Below are positions 45,562-54,745 of a stretch of DNA of 64,000 bases, in pieces (position 1 is the first letter of the stretch; the number at the start of each line of letters is the position of its first letter). The position numbers and the translations under genes are program-made. The DNA lies in the NCBI GenBank assembly GCA_963664835.2, contig CAXXUG010000028.1:1-64000 (forward strand), given 5' to 3'. The notes beneath the pieces were generated by a model. The model was not told where the DNA came from. It saw only the letters and a program-made list of their open reading frames with translations, and did no database searches. The stretch comes from G963664835 sp963664835 (GTDB lineage: Bacteria > Chloroflexota > UBA6077 > FW602-bin22 > JBCLEL01).

Positions 45562-45643
45562 GCTATTCCGGCGGCCCTCGTACGCGTACCCGACCGGAGA
45601 GGTTTAATCTTGAGGCCGGAGCCCAAATCAGGTAACGAACTAA

Positions 45644-46753
45644 TCACTCTGAATCGGGTTGGAGCGGTCGGGCTGCGTCCTTTCGACGTGAGTGCAGAGC
45701 TTGAACCACGAACACTGCCAACGCCAATGCTGTAAGCGGGAGAATAAAGAGCACCATTGCCGCGTTGAAAATAGGCAGCGCCTCGTGCTGAGTAGCGTTT
45801 AGTACCAGGTACACCAGGTAGGCGATATAGTATCCGAGGAGGAGTCCACCCTCCCATCGCGCGACGAAGTGATCGGTGAAGAATATTGGCAGGCAGACAA
45901 TCGCCACGATCGTCATCACCGCAAAGTCAAAGTTCAAAACCGCTGTAGCGACGTCCACGCCATCAGCAGACACCGCCGCGGAGGCGCCCAGCACAGCCAG
46001 AATGTTGAGTATGTTGCTTCCGATTATGTTGCCCAGGGCCAAGTCGATCCTTCCACGAATACTCGCGATGATTGAAGTCACGACTTCAGGCAGCGATGTG
46101 CCGATCGCGATGACAGTCAGGCCGATAATGATCTCGCTGGCGCCCAATGCCGACGCCAGCCACACCGCACCGTCTACCACAAGCTGTGAGCCGGCAATCA
46201 GCATCGCCAGTCCTACGATGACGTACCCGACCTGGGTAAGTCGCCATTTGGTTCCGCTGCCAACCGTTGTTGCCGACTCATCCTCGCCACCCGTGCGGCG
46301 CTCTTTCCTTCCCTGCCGGATCGACCACACCGTAAACACCACCGCGGCCAGGACAAGGACCAACCCCTCCACCCGCCCGAGGTTGTGATCGAGAGACAAC
46401 ACTACCAACGCCACGGTAATCCCTATCATCACGGGTATGTCGGTTCGCACCAGTCGTTTTGAAACCGCCATTGGCGCCAGCAACGCCGAAATGCCAATCA
46501 CGAGAAGTATGTTCGCGATGTTGCTGCCTACTACGTTTCCCAACGCGACGTCAGTTTGGCCGGCCAGGGCCGATCCAACGCCAATCGCCAACTCCGGCGA
46601 AGACGTACCGTATGCGACGACCGTCATTCCGACGACCAAGGGGGATATTCCGCTAGCCACCGCAAGCCGGGATGCGCCGCGCACCAGCAGCTCTGCCCCC
46701 AGAACGAGAATCACGACTCCGACCAAAAACAGGACCAGCGTTACGATTTCCAA
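45644..46753 (-). CDS. Calcium/sodium:cation antiporter (CaCA family, YrbG-like)
   Basis: The 369-residue protein has about ten membrane segments in two homologous halves. Each half carries an alpha-repeat: GTSSPELAIGVGSALAGQTD with ALGNVVGSNIANI in the first, and GTSLPEVVTSIIASIRGRID with ALGNIIGSNILNI in the second. The two glutamates in P-E are the ion-binding residues. A charged loop of about 25 residues separates the halves. It would expel calcium in exchange for sodium or protons. Repeat-rich spacers flank it on both sides. Confidence 0.92.
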   Translation of the reverse strand: MEIVTLVLFLVGVVILVLGAELLVRGASRLAVASGISPLVVGMTVVAYGTSSPELAIGVGSALAGQTDVALGNVVGSNIANILLVIGISALLAPMAVSKRLVRTDIPVMIGITVALVVLSLDHNLGRVEGLVLVLAAVVFTVWSIRQGRKERRTGGEDESATTVGSGTKWRLTQVGYVIVGLAMLIAGSQLVVDGAVWLASALGASEIIIGLTVIAIGTSLPEVVTSIIASIRGRIDLALGNIIGSNILNILAVLGASAAVSADGVDVATAVLNFDFAVMTIVAIVCLPIFFTDHFVARWEGGLLLGYYIAYLVYLVLNATQHEALPIFNAAMVLFILPLTALALAVFVVQALHSRRKDAARPLQPDSE

Positions 46754-47889
46754 TGAACCCCTCGTTTCCGTAGTATCAGGTCTCCGGTATCGCGATCAAT
46801 TCTATTCGCTCAGTTCCAGCGATGCCCAAGTTGCCGGCCGACACGACCACTGAGGATCTGGATGAACGGTCGCCTAGGTCAATTGGTACGAAAATGGCCT
46901 TCCAGCTAACTTCTTCTAACTCATCCTCGTTCGTAGCCGGAAAAGAAGAATGTAGCGCGGGGGCTTGTCCCCCGCTGGGGCCGGGGGCGGGGCATGGCAG
47001 AATCCCCTGTGCGAATTGGCCGCACGAAAGGGCAACTCCGGGTTTTCATCCCTTGGTATGCCGGCGACGGTCGGGATGAGCGATTGGTACGAAATTGACG
47101 TCACCCGCCTTGCAACGTGAATTCGAAAACCACCAGTACTCGCAATCGTCATTATCGCGAAGTCGGGAATCCAGGAGGGGAGGGGTGGGTGGCGCCAAAT
47201 TTCATACCTTGGTGTGCCGGCGCCTGCCGGCATGAGCGATTGGTACGAAAATGGATTTCTGGCGCCAACTTGCGTGACCAACGACTCAATGAATAACAGC
47301 GACCGCGGATAATCGTGTGAGAACCCTGTAGGGCAGGGGCTTGTCCCCTGCCTGGGGAGGCGTGTGGCGCGAATGACACACGAACACCTCCCCCAACTCG
47401 CACCGCCATTTTTCATTCCTTGGTGTGCCGGCGACGGTCGGGATGAGCGATTGGTACGAAAATGGCCGGACTAGCTAACTTCCTCTAACTGGGACTTCGT
47501 TTCCAGCCGGAAGAGGACATTGTAGGGCTGGGGCTTGTCCCCAGCCGCAGGCGGGTCAGTAGCCGAGCCTAGTTCCGAGCCCCCGTAGAGAGATCCGGCC
47601 AACCAGCACCCTAGTTTTCATACCTTGGTGTGCCGGCCCCTACCGGCATGAGCGATTGGTACGAAGATGGAAACGACCCGTCGGACCCAGCGGTGACTCC
47701 TTCATACCAGTGAAAGCCGGAATCCAGAGGGCCGGGGAAGGGAAATATAGCGCTGCCTGTCCTCCCTCCTCACTTCCGCACGAGGACGCCCCAATATTCA
47801 CGCTCTTGCGCCCCGGCCGCTGCCGCTCAGACTAAACTACAAGAACCCGCTGCCACACTGTCGGACTACCTCGATATAGGAGGAGCAGA
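46754..47889. other. Repeat-rich intergenic region
   Basis: 1136 bases without a credible gene, largely made of composite repeats (46876-47671, listed separately) plus a degenerate GAAAGCCGGAATCCAGAGG element near 47711-47731. The last 120 bases lead into an AGGAGG site for the next gene. Confidence 0.7.
46876..47671. repeat. Quasi-periodic composite REP-like array
   Basis: TTGGTACGAA recurs at 46883, 47084, 47240, 47451 and 47656, spaced 201, 156, 211 and 205 bases. Before each of the last four stands a CCTTGGT(G/A)TGCCGG ... ATGAGCGA block. Between them are CTTGT-loop palindromes at 46951-46980, 47327-47357 and 47520-47547, whose stems differ in sequence but keep pairing. AGCTAACTTC(T/C)TCTAAC and AGCCGGAA follow TTGGTACGAAAATGGCC in units 1 and 4. 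So a unit of about 200 bases has been amplified or repeatedly inserted here. Confidence 0.75.
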
Positions 47890-48975
47890 TTGGACAAAAT
47901 GGACTACCTGAGGAGCCTGACCTACAGCCGAGAAGAAATCGACGATTGGTTCGCCGGCCGCGCATATCCGTTCTCAAAGTATGACAGCGAGTTCGGATAC
48001 CTGCACCGCAGCGGCAGCAGGGGAGACGGAGCGAACGGCAGTACCTGTATGTACTCCTATGACGAAAACAACGCGCGCCGGATGATCGCCTTCGCGAATA
48101 GGGAGTGCCGCATCAATACCTACGGCAACAGTTTCACTAACTGCGACCAGGTGAACGACGATCAGACCTGGCAAGAGGTGGTCGCTACTCAAATTGGCGA
48201 GCCAGTCCGCAACTACGGCGTCAGCAGCTTTTCCGTGTATCAGGCGTATCTTCGAATGAAGCGCCAGGAGTCGATCACGCCGGCTGATTACATCGTATTC
48301 AACATCTTTGACGACGATCATCAGCGCAATCTCAGCGGATGGCAGCGGATTAACTTTCTCAGGAACACATATCTCGCCCAGCCATCAGTGCCCTCCGTGA
48401 AAGTACATCCGGAGTCTGGCACGTTCGAAGAAAGAGGTAATTCCTGTCCGACACCTGACTCCGTCTACAACCTTTGCGACCCGGATTGGGTCTGTAGCGA
48501 GTTTGCGGATGAGTTCGTGCTGGATATGCGGATGGAGTACATCGACCGCGGCGGCGGCATTGGTGACTCGCTTGCTCAGTTCGCGCTTACCCACCCAAAG
48601 TTCAGAGAAGCCGGCCATTGGGCGAGCATGCGCATTGTGGAGATGGCCGAGGATTTCGCCGCATCAACCCGCAAGAGAATCCTCTGGGTGTTGTCCTACA
48701 ACGTAACGACCGTCGCCCACACCTTGAGAGAGGGCTCCAGGTTCGACCGAGACTTCATCGACTTCATGAAGAGTAAAGGCGTATGTCATGTCGACCTTCT
48801 CGAGACCCATCAGGCGGATTTCGCCGGCTTCGACGGCGACGTCGATGAGTACCTTAAGCAGTACTATATCGGCCACTACAACGCGACCGGCAACCTGTTC
48901 ACCGCCTCCGCCATCAGGGAACGGCTTGCCGATATGCTGGATCCAGGACCAGGCCTCCGTAGAGCGAAGAATTAG
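47890..48975 (+). CDS. SGNH/GDSL hydrolase-like protein
   Basis: TTG start six bases after AGGAGG; ATG 47899 is too far from it. The 361-residue protein has INTYGNSFTNCDQ at 75-87, where GNSFT (79-83) replaces the usual GDSFT with S81 as nucleophile. NYGVSSFSVYQAYLRM at 108-123 matches the second SGNH block, and YYIGHYNATGN near 336 supplies the terminal histidine. It would hydrolyse an ester such as an O-acetyl group. The Asp-to-Asn change in block I and a large middle insertion make the assignment tentative. It is isolated between two repeat clusters. No signal peptide. Confidence 0.65.
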   Translation: MDKMDYLRSLTYSREEIDDWFAGRAYPFSKYDSEFGYLHRSGSRGDGANGSTCMYSYDENNARRMIAFANRECRINTYGNSFTNCDQVNDDQTWQEVVATQIGEPVRNYGVSSFSVYQAYLRMKRQESITPADYIVFNIFDDDHQRNLSGWQRINFLRNTYLAQPSVPSVKVHPESGTFEERGNSCPTPDSVYNLCDPDWVCSEFADEFVLDMRMEYIDRGGGIGDSLAQFALTHPKFREAGHWASMRIVEMAEDFAASTRKRILWVLSYNVTTVAHTLREGSRFDRDFIDFMKSKGVCHVDLLETHQADFAGFDGDVDEYLKQYYIGHYNATGNLFTASAIRERLADMLDPGPGLRRAKN

Positions 48976-49060
48976 CCCGAATCGACGGGTAATTGCAAGA
49001 AAGCTGGCTCCCTACACCGATGGGTTGAAGAAATCCGATGGAGGAATGGTCGGCGCCGAC

Positions 49061-49690
49061 TCTCACACCGTCGGTGTACCCGCGGCCGCCGGCATGAGTG
49101 ATTGGCGCGAAACAGAAGCTACCCGTCGTACCCAACACCGATTTCGTCATTGGTACGAACGCATGTCCCGGATACGGATCCGGAATGGCTTGCCACTTGC
49201 TTCCCTTAACTCGTGTTCGTTTCGAGCCGGAAACGAAGAATGTAGCTCGGGAGCTTGTCCCACGCTCCAGACAGTCCGGCAACCAACCCTAGTCCCGATC
49301 CACTGTAGGAAAGACCCGTCAACCTGCGCCCTAAATTTCAAACCTTGGTGTGCCGTCCCATGCCGGCGCGAGTGCTTACTACGGAAGCATGTCCCAGACT
49401 CGGATCAGGGATAGACTCCCCTACCCACTCTCGAAACCAATCCTGCGACCCGGCGGCCCCAAGCGTCACTCCGGCGAAAGCCGGAGTCCAGAGGGGATGG
49501 GTGGCGAAGCACCGCTATACTATGGGCAGAATCCCGCGCCCCAGTTTTCATCCGTTTATTTGGCCTCCGCAAGGCCATCGGCGATTTCCGCGAAGGCCGG
49601 AACCCAGCAGTGCAGGCAAAGGCGGGACCGATTCTCTTGTCTTGGTGAACCGGCGGTAGCCGGCATTACCGATTGGTACGAAAACGCGGT
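49061..49690. repeat. Second, degenerate cluster of composite repeats
   Basis: CGGTGTACC...GGCATGAGTGATTGG (49070-49105), TTGGTACGAA at 49150 and 49673, CCTTGGTGTGCCG at 49343, and CTTGGTGAACCGGC near 49640 are members of the family seen at 46876-47671. A degenerate CTTGT palindrome lies at 49241-49268, another at 49772-49800. Confidence 0.65.
49468..49487. repeat. GAAA-tetraloop palindromic repeat
   Basis: ACTCCGGC, GAAA, GCCGGAGT: a perfect 8-bp stem closed by a GNRA loop, followed by CCAGAGGGG. This form (CATTCC-like...GAAA...GGAATCCAG) is a widely distributed intergenic repeat in many bacterial genomes; a decayed relative is at about 47711. Confidence 0.75.
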
Positions 49691-49946
49691 CTCCGATCAA
49701 TCTTGATGCCTACCCTCCCCCGGTGATACGTCCCAAATCGTAGATCGATGGTCGATTGAGGAATGACGAAGTGTAGCGCGAGGGCTTGTCTTCCCTCGGG
49801 TAAGAGGAGGGCAGCAGCAGAACCCACCGTGCCGCATCCCAATGCCAAAGCACAACATGGTATAGTAATCGTACATATGTTCACTTGTAGCCATGGCGCG
49901 CCGTTCTCGATTTAGGTCGCTCGGCAACGATGATCGAATATGAATA

Positions 49947-50113
49947 TTGCAAAACAAACCGTCAAGTCCCCGCGGGATCGCTCGAAAACAGTAAATTTGC
50001 AAAACAAAATTGGGATTGGCCTGCTCTGACGTGGGAAGAAGACGCAAAATCCCATTGGTTGGCAGAGATTGCAACGGGGAGAGCCCGAGAAAAAAACGAA
50101 AATTGCAAAACAA
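49947..50113. repeat. Three TTGCAAAACAA motifs
   Basis: The 11-mer TTGCAAAACAA occurs at 49947, 49997 and 50103, each set in A-rich sequence (two also share the next A). Spacing is 50 and 106 bases, close to one and two units. The surroundings are less GC-rich than the window and contain no supported gene. Confidence 0.55.
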
Positions 50114-50221
50114 GATGCCACGCGAACCCACCCGGGATCTGAGCAAAAGCGTTGGGGATAAGACCGCGCGAAGCTTGGGTGGCGAAGGTCCTAGCGCGGA
50201 TCGTGCCAGGAAACTTCTCGA

Positions 50222-50806
50222 CTACGAGATAAACAATCCCTCCAGCGGCAACTCTCCCTTTAGAGCGAGCGGCAGGCCGGCGACCATCAGATACACGCTG
50301 TCCGCCTGGCCGGCAAATAGCTGGTTCACCCGGCCAAGCCCATCTCGGTATGTCCTGCCCATCTCGGAGCTCGGTACGATGCCCATGCCGACCTCGTTCG
50401 AGACCGCTACCATCCAGATATCCATCTCGCGAAGTGCTGATAGAAGACGCTTGGTCTGCTCAACGATTCTGTCCACTGCGGTCACCGGCGACTCGTCGCC
50501 CGGGCCGGCAAGCAACAGATTGCTGACCCAAAGAGTCACACAATCAAGTAACGCCAGGTCGCCGGGACGCGCCTGTGAGAGCGCGGCCACAAGGTCTAGA
50601 GGCTCCTCAATGGTGCGCCAGTTTTGCGGCCGGCTCGCCTTGTGAGAGAGGATCCTCTGGCGCATGTTATCGTCGCCGGCCGTGGCCGTCGCCAAATAGA
50701 CGACCGGGCGTCCGCTTTTTGACGCCAGCTCGTCGGCGAGATTGCTCTTACCGCTACGGGCGCCGCCCAGGATCAGGAGGAGTCCGCTGTCCAAGGTTCG
50801 TACCAA
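50222..50806 (-). CDS. cobU: Adenosylcobinamide kinase/adenosylcobinamide-phosphate guanylyltransferase
   Basis: The 194-residue protein has the P-loop GGARSGKS near residues 14-21, YLATATAGDDNMRQRI, the GTP/cobinamide-binding VSNEVGMGIVP, and GRVNQLFAGQADSVYLMVAGLP at the C terminus. All are CobU/CobP signatures. It phosphorylates cobinamide and adds GMP in the lower-loop assembly of cobalamin. A TTG start directly abuts the stop of the SDR gene, so translation is probably coupled. No other cobalamin gene and no cobalamin riboswitch is visible nearby. Confidence 0.93.
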   Translation of the reverse strand: MVRTLDSGLLLILGGARSGKSNLADELASKSGRPVVYLATATAGDDNMRQRILSHKASRPQNWRTIEEPLDLVAALSQARPGDLALLDCVTLWVSNLLLAGPGDESPVTAVDRIVEQTKRLLSALREMDIWMVAVSNEVGMGIVPSSEMGRTYRDGLGRVNQLFAGQADSVYLMVAGLPLALKGELPLEGLFIS

Positions 50807-51595
50807 CTAGTCATCGAAGCGCGCACCTTGCAGCGCCGAGGTGAGACCACCATCGACTAGGAAAACACCGCCGGTGCAAAAGGAGGCTTCCTCCGAGGCC
50901 AGGAACAGCACCAACCGTGCGACCTCATCCGCCCGTCCTACCCTGCCGAGCATGTGTAGATTACCCAGTTCGCGCTGCCCCTCTTCAATCGGGATATTGA
51001 CTTCCTCATAATAAACCCGCTGCATCGGAGTGTCGATTGCCCCCGGGCAAATCGCGTTGGCCCGTATATTGTGCTGACCGAGATCGACCGCCATACTCTT
51101 TGTCAGAGCGATAATGCCTCCCTTGGCCGCCGCGTAGGATGCGACTTTGCGCTGGGTGGCAAGACCCTGTACCGAAGCAGTGTTCACGATTGAGCCGCCG
51201 CCGCGCTTCATCATGTACGGGACGCAGTGCCGCGACACCAGGTAGAAGCTCTTGAGGTTCACCGAAAGCGTTCGATCCCAGACATCCTCCGGAGTGTCCC
51301 ATACCGTGCCGTATGTCTGGATCCCGACGTTGTTGAACAGGATATCAATCCCGCCGAATGCACTGGCGGTCTCATCTGCCAACCTGCGGGCACGGTCGTC
51401 TTGTGAGACGTCAGCCTCGACAAAAAGCGCTTCTCCGCCTTCATTCCGTATCTCATTGACGGCCTCTTCGGCTTTCGCGGAATTCACATCTCCGATCGCC
51501 ACTGCCGCGCCCTCGGCGGCAAAGGCATCCGCGGCCGCACGGCCAATGCCGGTGGCCCCGCCGGTTACAACCACAACTTTGTTTGCGAAACGCAC
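50807..51595 (-). CDS. Short-chain dehydrogenase/reductase (classical SDR)
   Basis: The 262-residue protein has TGGATGIGRA at 11-20 (cofactor), NNVG near 88, the catalytic serine in NTASVQG and SYAAAKGG with the Y-x-x-x-K pair, then PGAIDTPM. D36-like acidic placement after the second strand (AIGDVNSAK) suggests NAD rather than NADP. It is a general alcohol/sugar dehydrogenase type; the substrate is not predictable. It is followed without a gap by cobU. Confidence 0.88.
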   Translation of the reverse strand: MRFANKVVVVTGGATGIGRAAADAFAAEGAAVAIGDVNSAKAEEAVNEIRNEGGEALFVEADVSQDDRARRLADETASAFGGIDILFNNVGIQTYGTVWDTPEDVWDRTLSVNLKSFYLVSRHCVPYMMKRGGGSIVNTASVQGLATQRKVASYAAAKGGIIALTKSMAVDLGQHNIRANAICPGAIDTPMQRVYYEEVNIPIEEGQRELGNLHMLGRVGRADEVARLVLFLASEEASFCTGGVFLVDGGLTSALQGARFDD

Positions 51596-51788
51596 TTACG
51601 TTCCTCCTAGCATGATAGCGACCCATTATATAAACAAGGCAGTTTCGCACTCTTTGTGAGGGCAACCTCTGAAATTGACACTTGGGTTTGTGAACGGTAG
51701 AGTTCGACAAACGCGGACGGAACTTTTTAGCAGGCCGTTCTGACACATGCGTCTCTAGGCGCAAATTGATCCATCGGAGCAGAGAGAT

Positions 51789-52901
51789 ATGTCTTCGCGC
51801 ATCGAGAAATTCCGTGAGCTACTGGACCAAGCCGGCCTTGATGGCGCGGTTGTCCGTTTACCAGAGAATGTGTACTACCTGACCCAAGTAGAGTTTCTGG
51901 CTTTCCGTCCTTGCTTTGCCGTCGTCAGTCCCGAACGTACTATCCTTGTAGCGCCATCCTTCGGCCTGGAACCGCCGGAAGGCATTGAGTTGGCCGGCTA
52001 CGACATGCCGGGGGCGACTATAGACCGCGTTGTAGATCCTGAGAAGACCGCGTCGACTGCCCTCTTGGCCGCGGTCGCCGACGCGGGGCTGTCGGACAAG
52101 CGACTTGGAATCGAGGACTCGGTTACATCCTTCCAGCATCTTACTGACCTCTCGCGACATGCGACGTTGGTGCCGCTTCGCGACGAGATCGCTGGACTGC
52201 GACGTCAGAAGGACGAAGGAGAACTGCAACTGATCAGAAATGCGATCGGTTGCATCCAGGCCGGCTTCGCTGCCGTTAAGGAGGCGGCAGAAGTTGGTAA
52301 GTCCGAGATCGAAATCTTTCTCGCCGCCTCGGATGCGATTCAGGGCACTGCCGGCACGACGACAGATCTGGGAGATTGGAACAACTGCTTCATATCTGGT
52401 CCGCGCACGTACGAGATTGTCGGTCCGCCGGGCACTCGCCGCGTTGAGAAAGGCGATCTGATGATTCTGGACCTCAACCCTGTCGTCAACCACTATAAAG
52501 GCGACGTCACGCGGACCTTCTCCATCGGGGAGCCGACCGACAGGCAGAGAGAATTGCACGATTTACTAGTTCAGGGACATGACCAGGCGATGGCAACGGT
52601 CGGGCCAGGCACTCTCGCCCACGAAGTAGACGCAATCTTCCGAAACATCCTGGTTGGAGCCGGATACGGCGACTACCTGATTGGACACTTCGGACACGGC
52701 ATCGGACTCCAGCACCTTGAAAGGCCCTACATAATTCCGGGTGACAGCATGCCCCTCCTGGAGAACATGGTCATCGCGCTTGAACCTGGCGCCTACATTC
52801 CTGGCGACTTTGGAATGCGGTTTGAGCAGAATTATCTGGTGACGAACGACGGGTTGGAGCCGCTGTCTGATTACCCACGCGAGATTATTGTCTGCGGCTA
52901 A
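51789..52901 (+). CDS. M24 family metallopeptidase (Xaa-Pro aminopeptidase/creatinase-like)
   Basis: The 370-residue protein has the N-terminal creatinase domain (about 1-135) and the pita-bread metal domain. Ligands D228 and D239 (ILDLNPVVNHYKGD), H303 (HFGHGIGL), E332 (ALEPG) and E346 (RFEQN) are all present, so it should be an active dimetal peptidase. AGAGAGA precedes the ATG. Typical targets are X-Pro dipeptides, although relatives cleave creatine or DMSP. It is divergent from the SDR-cobU pair. Confidence 0.88.
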   Translation: MSSRIEKFRELLDQAGLDGAVVRLPENVYYLTQVEFLAFRPCFAVVSPERTILVAPSFGLEPPEGIELAGYDMPGATIDRVVDPEKTASTALLAAVADAGLSDKRLGIEDSVTSFQHLTDLSRHATLVPLRDEIAGLRRQKDEGELQLIRNAIGCIQAGFAAVKEAAEVGKSEIEIFLAASDAIQGTAGTTTDLGDWNNCFISGPRTYEIVGPPGTRRVEKGDLMILDLNPVVNHYKGDVTRTFSIGEPTDRQRELHDLLVQGHDQAMATVGPGTLAHEVDAIFRNILVGAGYGDYLIGHFGHGIGLQHLERPYIIPGDSMPLLENMVIALEPGAYIPGDFGMRFEQNYLVTNDGLEPLSDYPREIIVCG

Positions 52902-53302
52902 TAAACCGCCACGGTATCTGGGTGACCCAACGCAACGCTCTTGGTCACACCTGCTGGGAGCTCTAGTCAAACTAGCCTGACAACTGAGCCCGGTTACACC
53001 GCATCCCATGGTTCGTTTGGTACGCGTGTGTCGGGCTCGATTTGGGTGGGCCTCACCTTGAGCTCGCACCCCGATTTGCGTGTCGGTCGCATGCAGTCAA
53101 ATCTCCAGCAGGCGTTGGGGGCATTCTTCTTCGCCAATCATCTCTATCAAGAATTGTCGTTGGCCGGGCGCACTCATTATCTCGATCAATTGCCCGTTCC
53201 CCCCAGGCGACGCATCGGCGACCTTCACGATGTCAGGTCGTTTATTATCTTCTTGCCAACTCAAATGGGGGTATCTCCCATGAGTAGCAGGCCGTTGCCA
53301 AA
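52902..53302. other. Intergenic region before the CDF transporter
   Basis: 401 bases. An open frame across it has no ribosome binding site and no family likeness. A possible eight-codon leader (53280-53306) lies at the right end. Confidence 0.4.
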
Positions 53303-53306
53303 TTGA
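53280..53306 (+). CDS. Possible leader peptide overlapping the CDF start
   Basis: ATG 53280 lies eight bases after GGGGG and encodes MSSRPLPN. Its TGA overlaps the TTG start of the transporter as TTGA. The transporter's own TTG has only a weak ribosome binding site, so coupling through this leader would explain its translation. Speculative. Confidence 0.25.
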   Translation: MSSRPLPN

Positions 53307-54745
53307 GTAACGATCCGCATACAGAAGTCGGTCTCATATCCGCCGGCGGCAGTCGAGAAAAACAGCGAGTGGCGTTGGTTTCGGTGCTCGCTGCCATGGT
53401 CTTGACTGCCATGAAACTTGCGGCAGGGTTGCTTACCGGCAGCATCGCGGTGCTCGCAGAGGCGGCGCACTCGGGCCTAGACCTAGTAGCAACTCTTATG
53501 ACGCTGTTCGCGGTACGGGTGGCAGACAAGCCGCCTGATTCCGAACACCAATACGGACACGGCAAGGTGGAGCACTTGTCCGCATTGTTCGAGATAGGTC
53601 TGCTTGTTGTGACGTGCATTTGGATCTTTTATGAGGCGATTCAACGACTGATCTCCGGCGAAACCCACTTGCAACTTACTATCTGGGCCTTTGTCGTGAT
53701 GCTCATTTCGATCGCCGTAGACTACTGGCGCTCAAGGGCTTTAGGCCAAGCTGCCAAGAAGTATCGGAGCGATGCGTTAGCCGCCGACGCTCTCCACTTC
53801 CGAACGGACATTTGGAGCTCTTTGATAGTTTTGATGGGATTGAGCATCGTGGTCGCTCGTGATTTAGTTGGTCTCCCAGATATCCTTGGAGGGGCCGACG
53901 CCGTCGCCGCCATCGTAGTGGGCTTAGTGGTTCTGTCGCTCAGTGCCCGGATGGGCAAGACTACAGTGGATGCGCTGGTGGATAGAGCCCCGGAAATGGT
54001 CGGCAAAGAGATCGAGCGCGCCGTGAAGAGCATCCAGGGAGTTCAGGAGCTGCGTCGCATACGGTTACGTCGGTCAGGCAGTCAAGTATTTGCAGATTTA
54101 GTGGTGGGAGTACCTCGGACGACAAGTTTCGCGGACGCCCACGGCATGACGGAGCGAATCGAACGAGCGATTAGCCAGGCAGTTCCTCGCACCGATACCG
54201 TGATCCACTTTGAGCCGGTGGCCGGCAAGGACGAGTCAGCAATAGATCAGATTCACTATCTGGCGCGTCAACAGGGCATTCATGCCCACGCCGTCCACGT
54301 GCGCGAGGTGGAAGGCGAATTGGATGTCACTCTTCACATAGAATTGGATCCAGCCATGAACCTAGACGAAGCCCACAGAGTGGCCACAGAGCTAGAGGAA
54401 ACCGTGCGGGCGGCGAATCCTCGTATACAGTCTGTAAATACGCACTTGGAGGTGGCCAGTAATGCTGCCGGTCGTCGCACCGAGGTCACCGAGAAACGCC
54501 AACCCCTGATGGACCAGATAACCAGCCTTGCAGACTCGATTGCCGGCAGAGGAAGTTGCCACTACATCAAGGTCTACGAGTCTGCTCAGTCGCGGATCGA
54601 CATCGTATTGCATTGTACGCTTCCCGCCGAGCTATCGATCCAGCCCGTGCACGATATTTCCACCAAAGTGGAGAGAAAACTTCGCGAGAAGATAGCTAAT
54701 CTGGATACTGTGCTTGTCCACGTGGAGCCAGGGCCTTCACCGTAG
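53303..54745 (+). CDS. Cation diffusion facilitator (CDF) transporter with extended cytosolic region
   Basis: The 480-residue protein has six membrane segments in the first 215 residues. The metal-site H-x-x-x-D motifs are AHSGLD in segment 2 and LHFRTD in segment 5. Ordinary CDF proteins are about 300 residues with one cytosolic dimerisation domain. Here three successive ferredoxin-like regions can be recognised (ending near VIHFEPV, VNTHLEV and VLVHVEP), so the cytosolic part is tripled. It would export zinc, iron or another divalent ion against protons. TTG start; see the possible leader. Confidence 0.88.
   Translation: MSNDPHTEVGLISAGGSREKQRVALVSVLAAMVLTAMKLAAGLLTGSIAVLAEAAHSGLDLVATLMTLFAVRVADKPPDSEHQYGHGKVEHLSALFEIGLLVVTCIWIFYEAIQRLISGETHLQLTIWAFVVMLISIAVDYWRSRALGQAAKKYRSDALAADALHFRTDIWSSLIVLMGLSIVVARDLVGLPDILGGADAVAAIVVGLVVLSLSARMGKTTVDALVDRAPEMVGKEIERAVKSIQGVQELRRIRLRRSGSQVFADLVVGVPRTTSFADAHGMTERIERAISQAVPRTDTVIHFEPVAGKDESAIDQIHYLARQQGIHAHAVHVREVEGELDVTLHIELDPAMNLDEAHRVATELEETVRAANPRIQSVNTHLEVASNAAGRRTEVTEKRQPLMDQITSLADSIAGRGSCHYIKVYESAQSRIDIVLHCTLPAELSIQPVHDISTKVERKLREKIANLDTVLVHVEPGPSP

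Larger units (their letters stand above)
44825..45643. other. Repeat-rich intergenic region
   Basis: 819 bases between PhyH and the antiporter with no credible gene. It holds a palindromic GGCGGGGG-type element (45043-45070), a fragment related to a common TAGGGGCGACGC element near 44977-44996, two short pieces of the dispersed element (near 44997-45016 and 45328-45345) and the inverted full copy (45426-45561). Confidence 0.65.
48976..50221. other. Repeat-rich intergenic region
   Basis: 1246 bases with no credible gene. It contains further, more decayed members of the TTGGTACGAA / CCTTGGTGTGCC and CTTGT-loop families, a GAAA-loop hairpin at 49468-49487, and three TTGCAAAACAA motifs at 49947-50113. 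Confidence 0.7.

Noticed and set aside
46876..47671. Repeat cluster considered as a CRISPR array
   Set aside because: Repeats are composite, vary in sequence, are spaced 156-211 bases apart, and there are no spacers of uniform length and no cas genes.
49930..50142. 70-codon open frame across the TTGCAAAACAA motifs
   Set aside because: Apparent internal repeats of the peptide come from the DNA repeats; no ribosome binding site and no domain.
52941..53306. 121-codon open frame before the CDF gene
   Set aside because: No ribosome binding site, low-complexity composition; only its last eight codons, read from ATG 53280, have possible translation signals.
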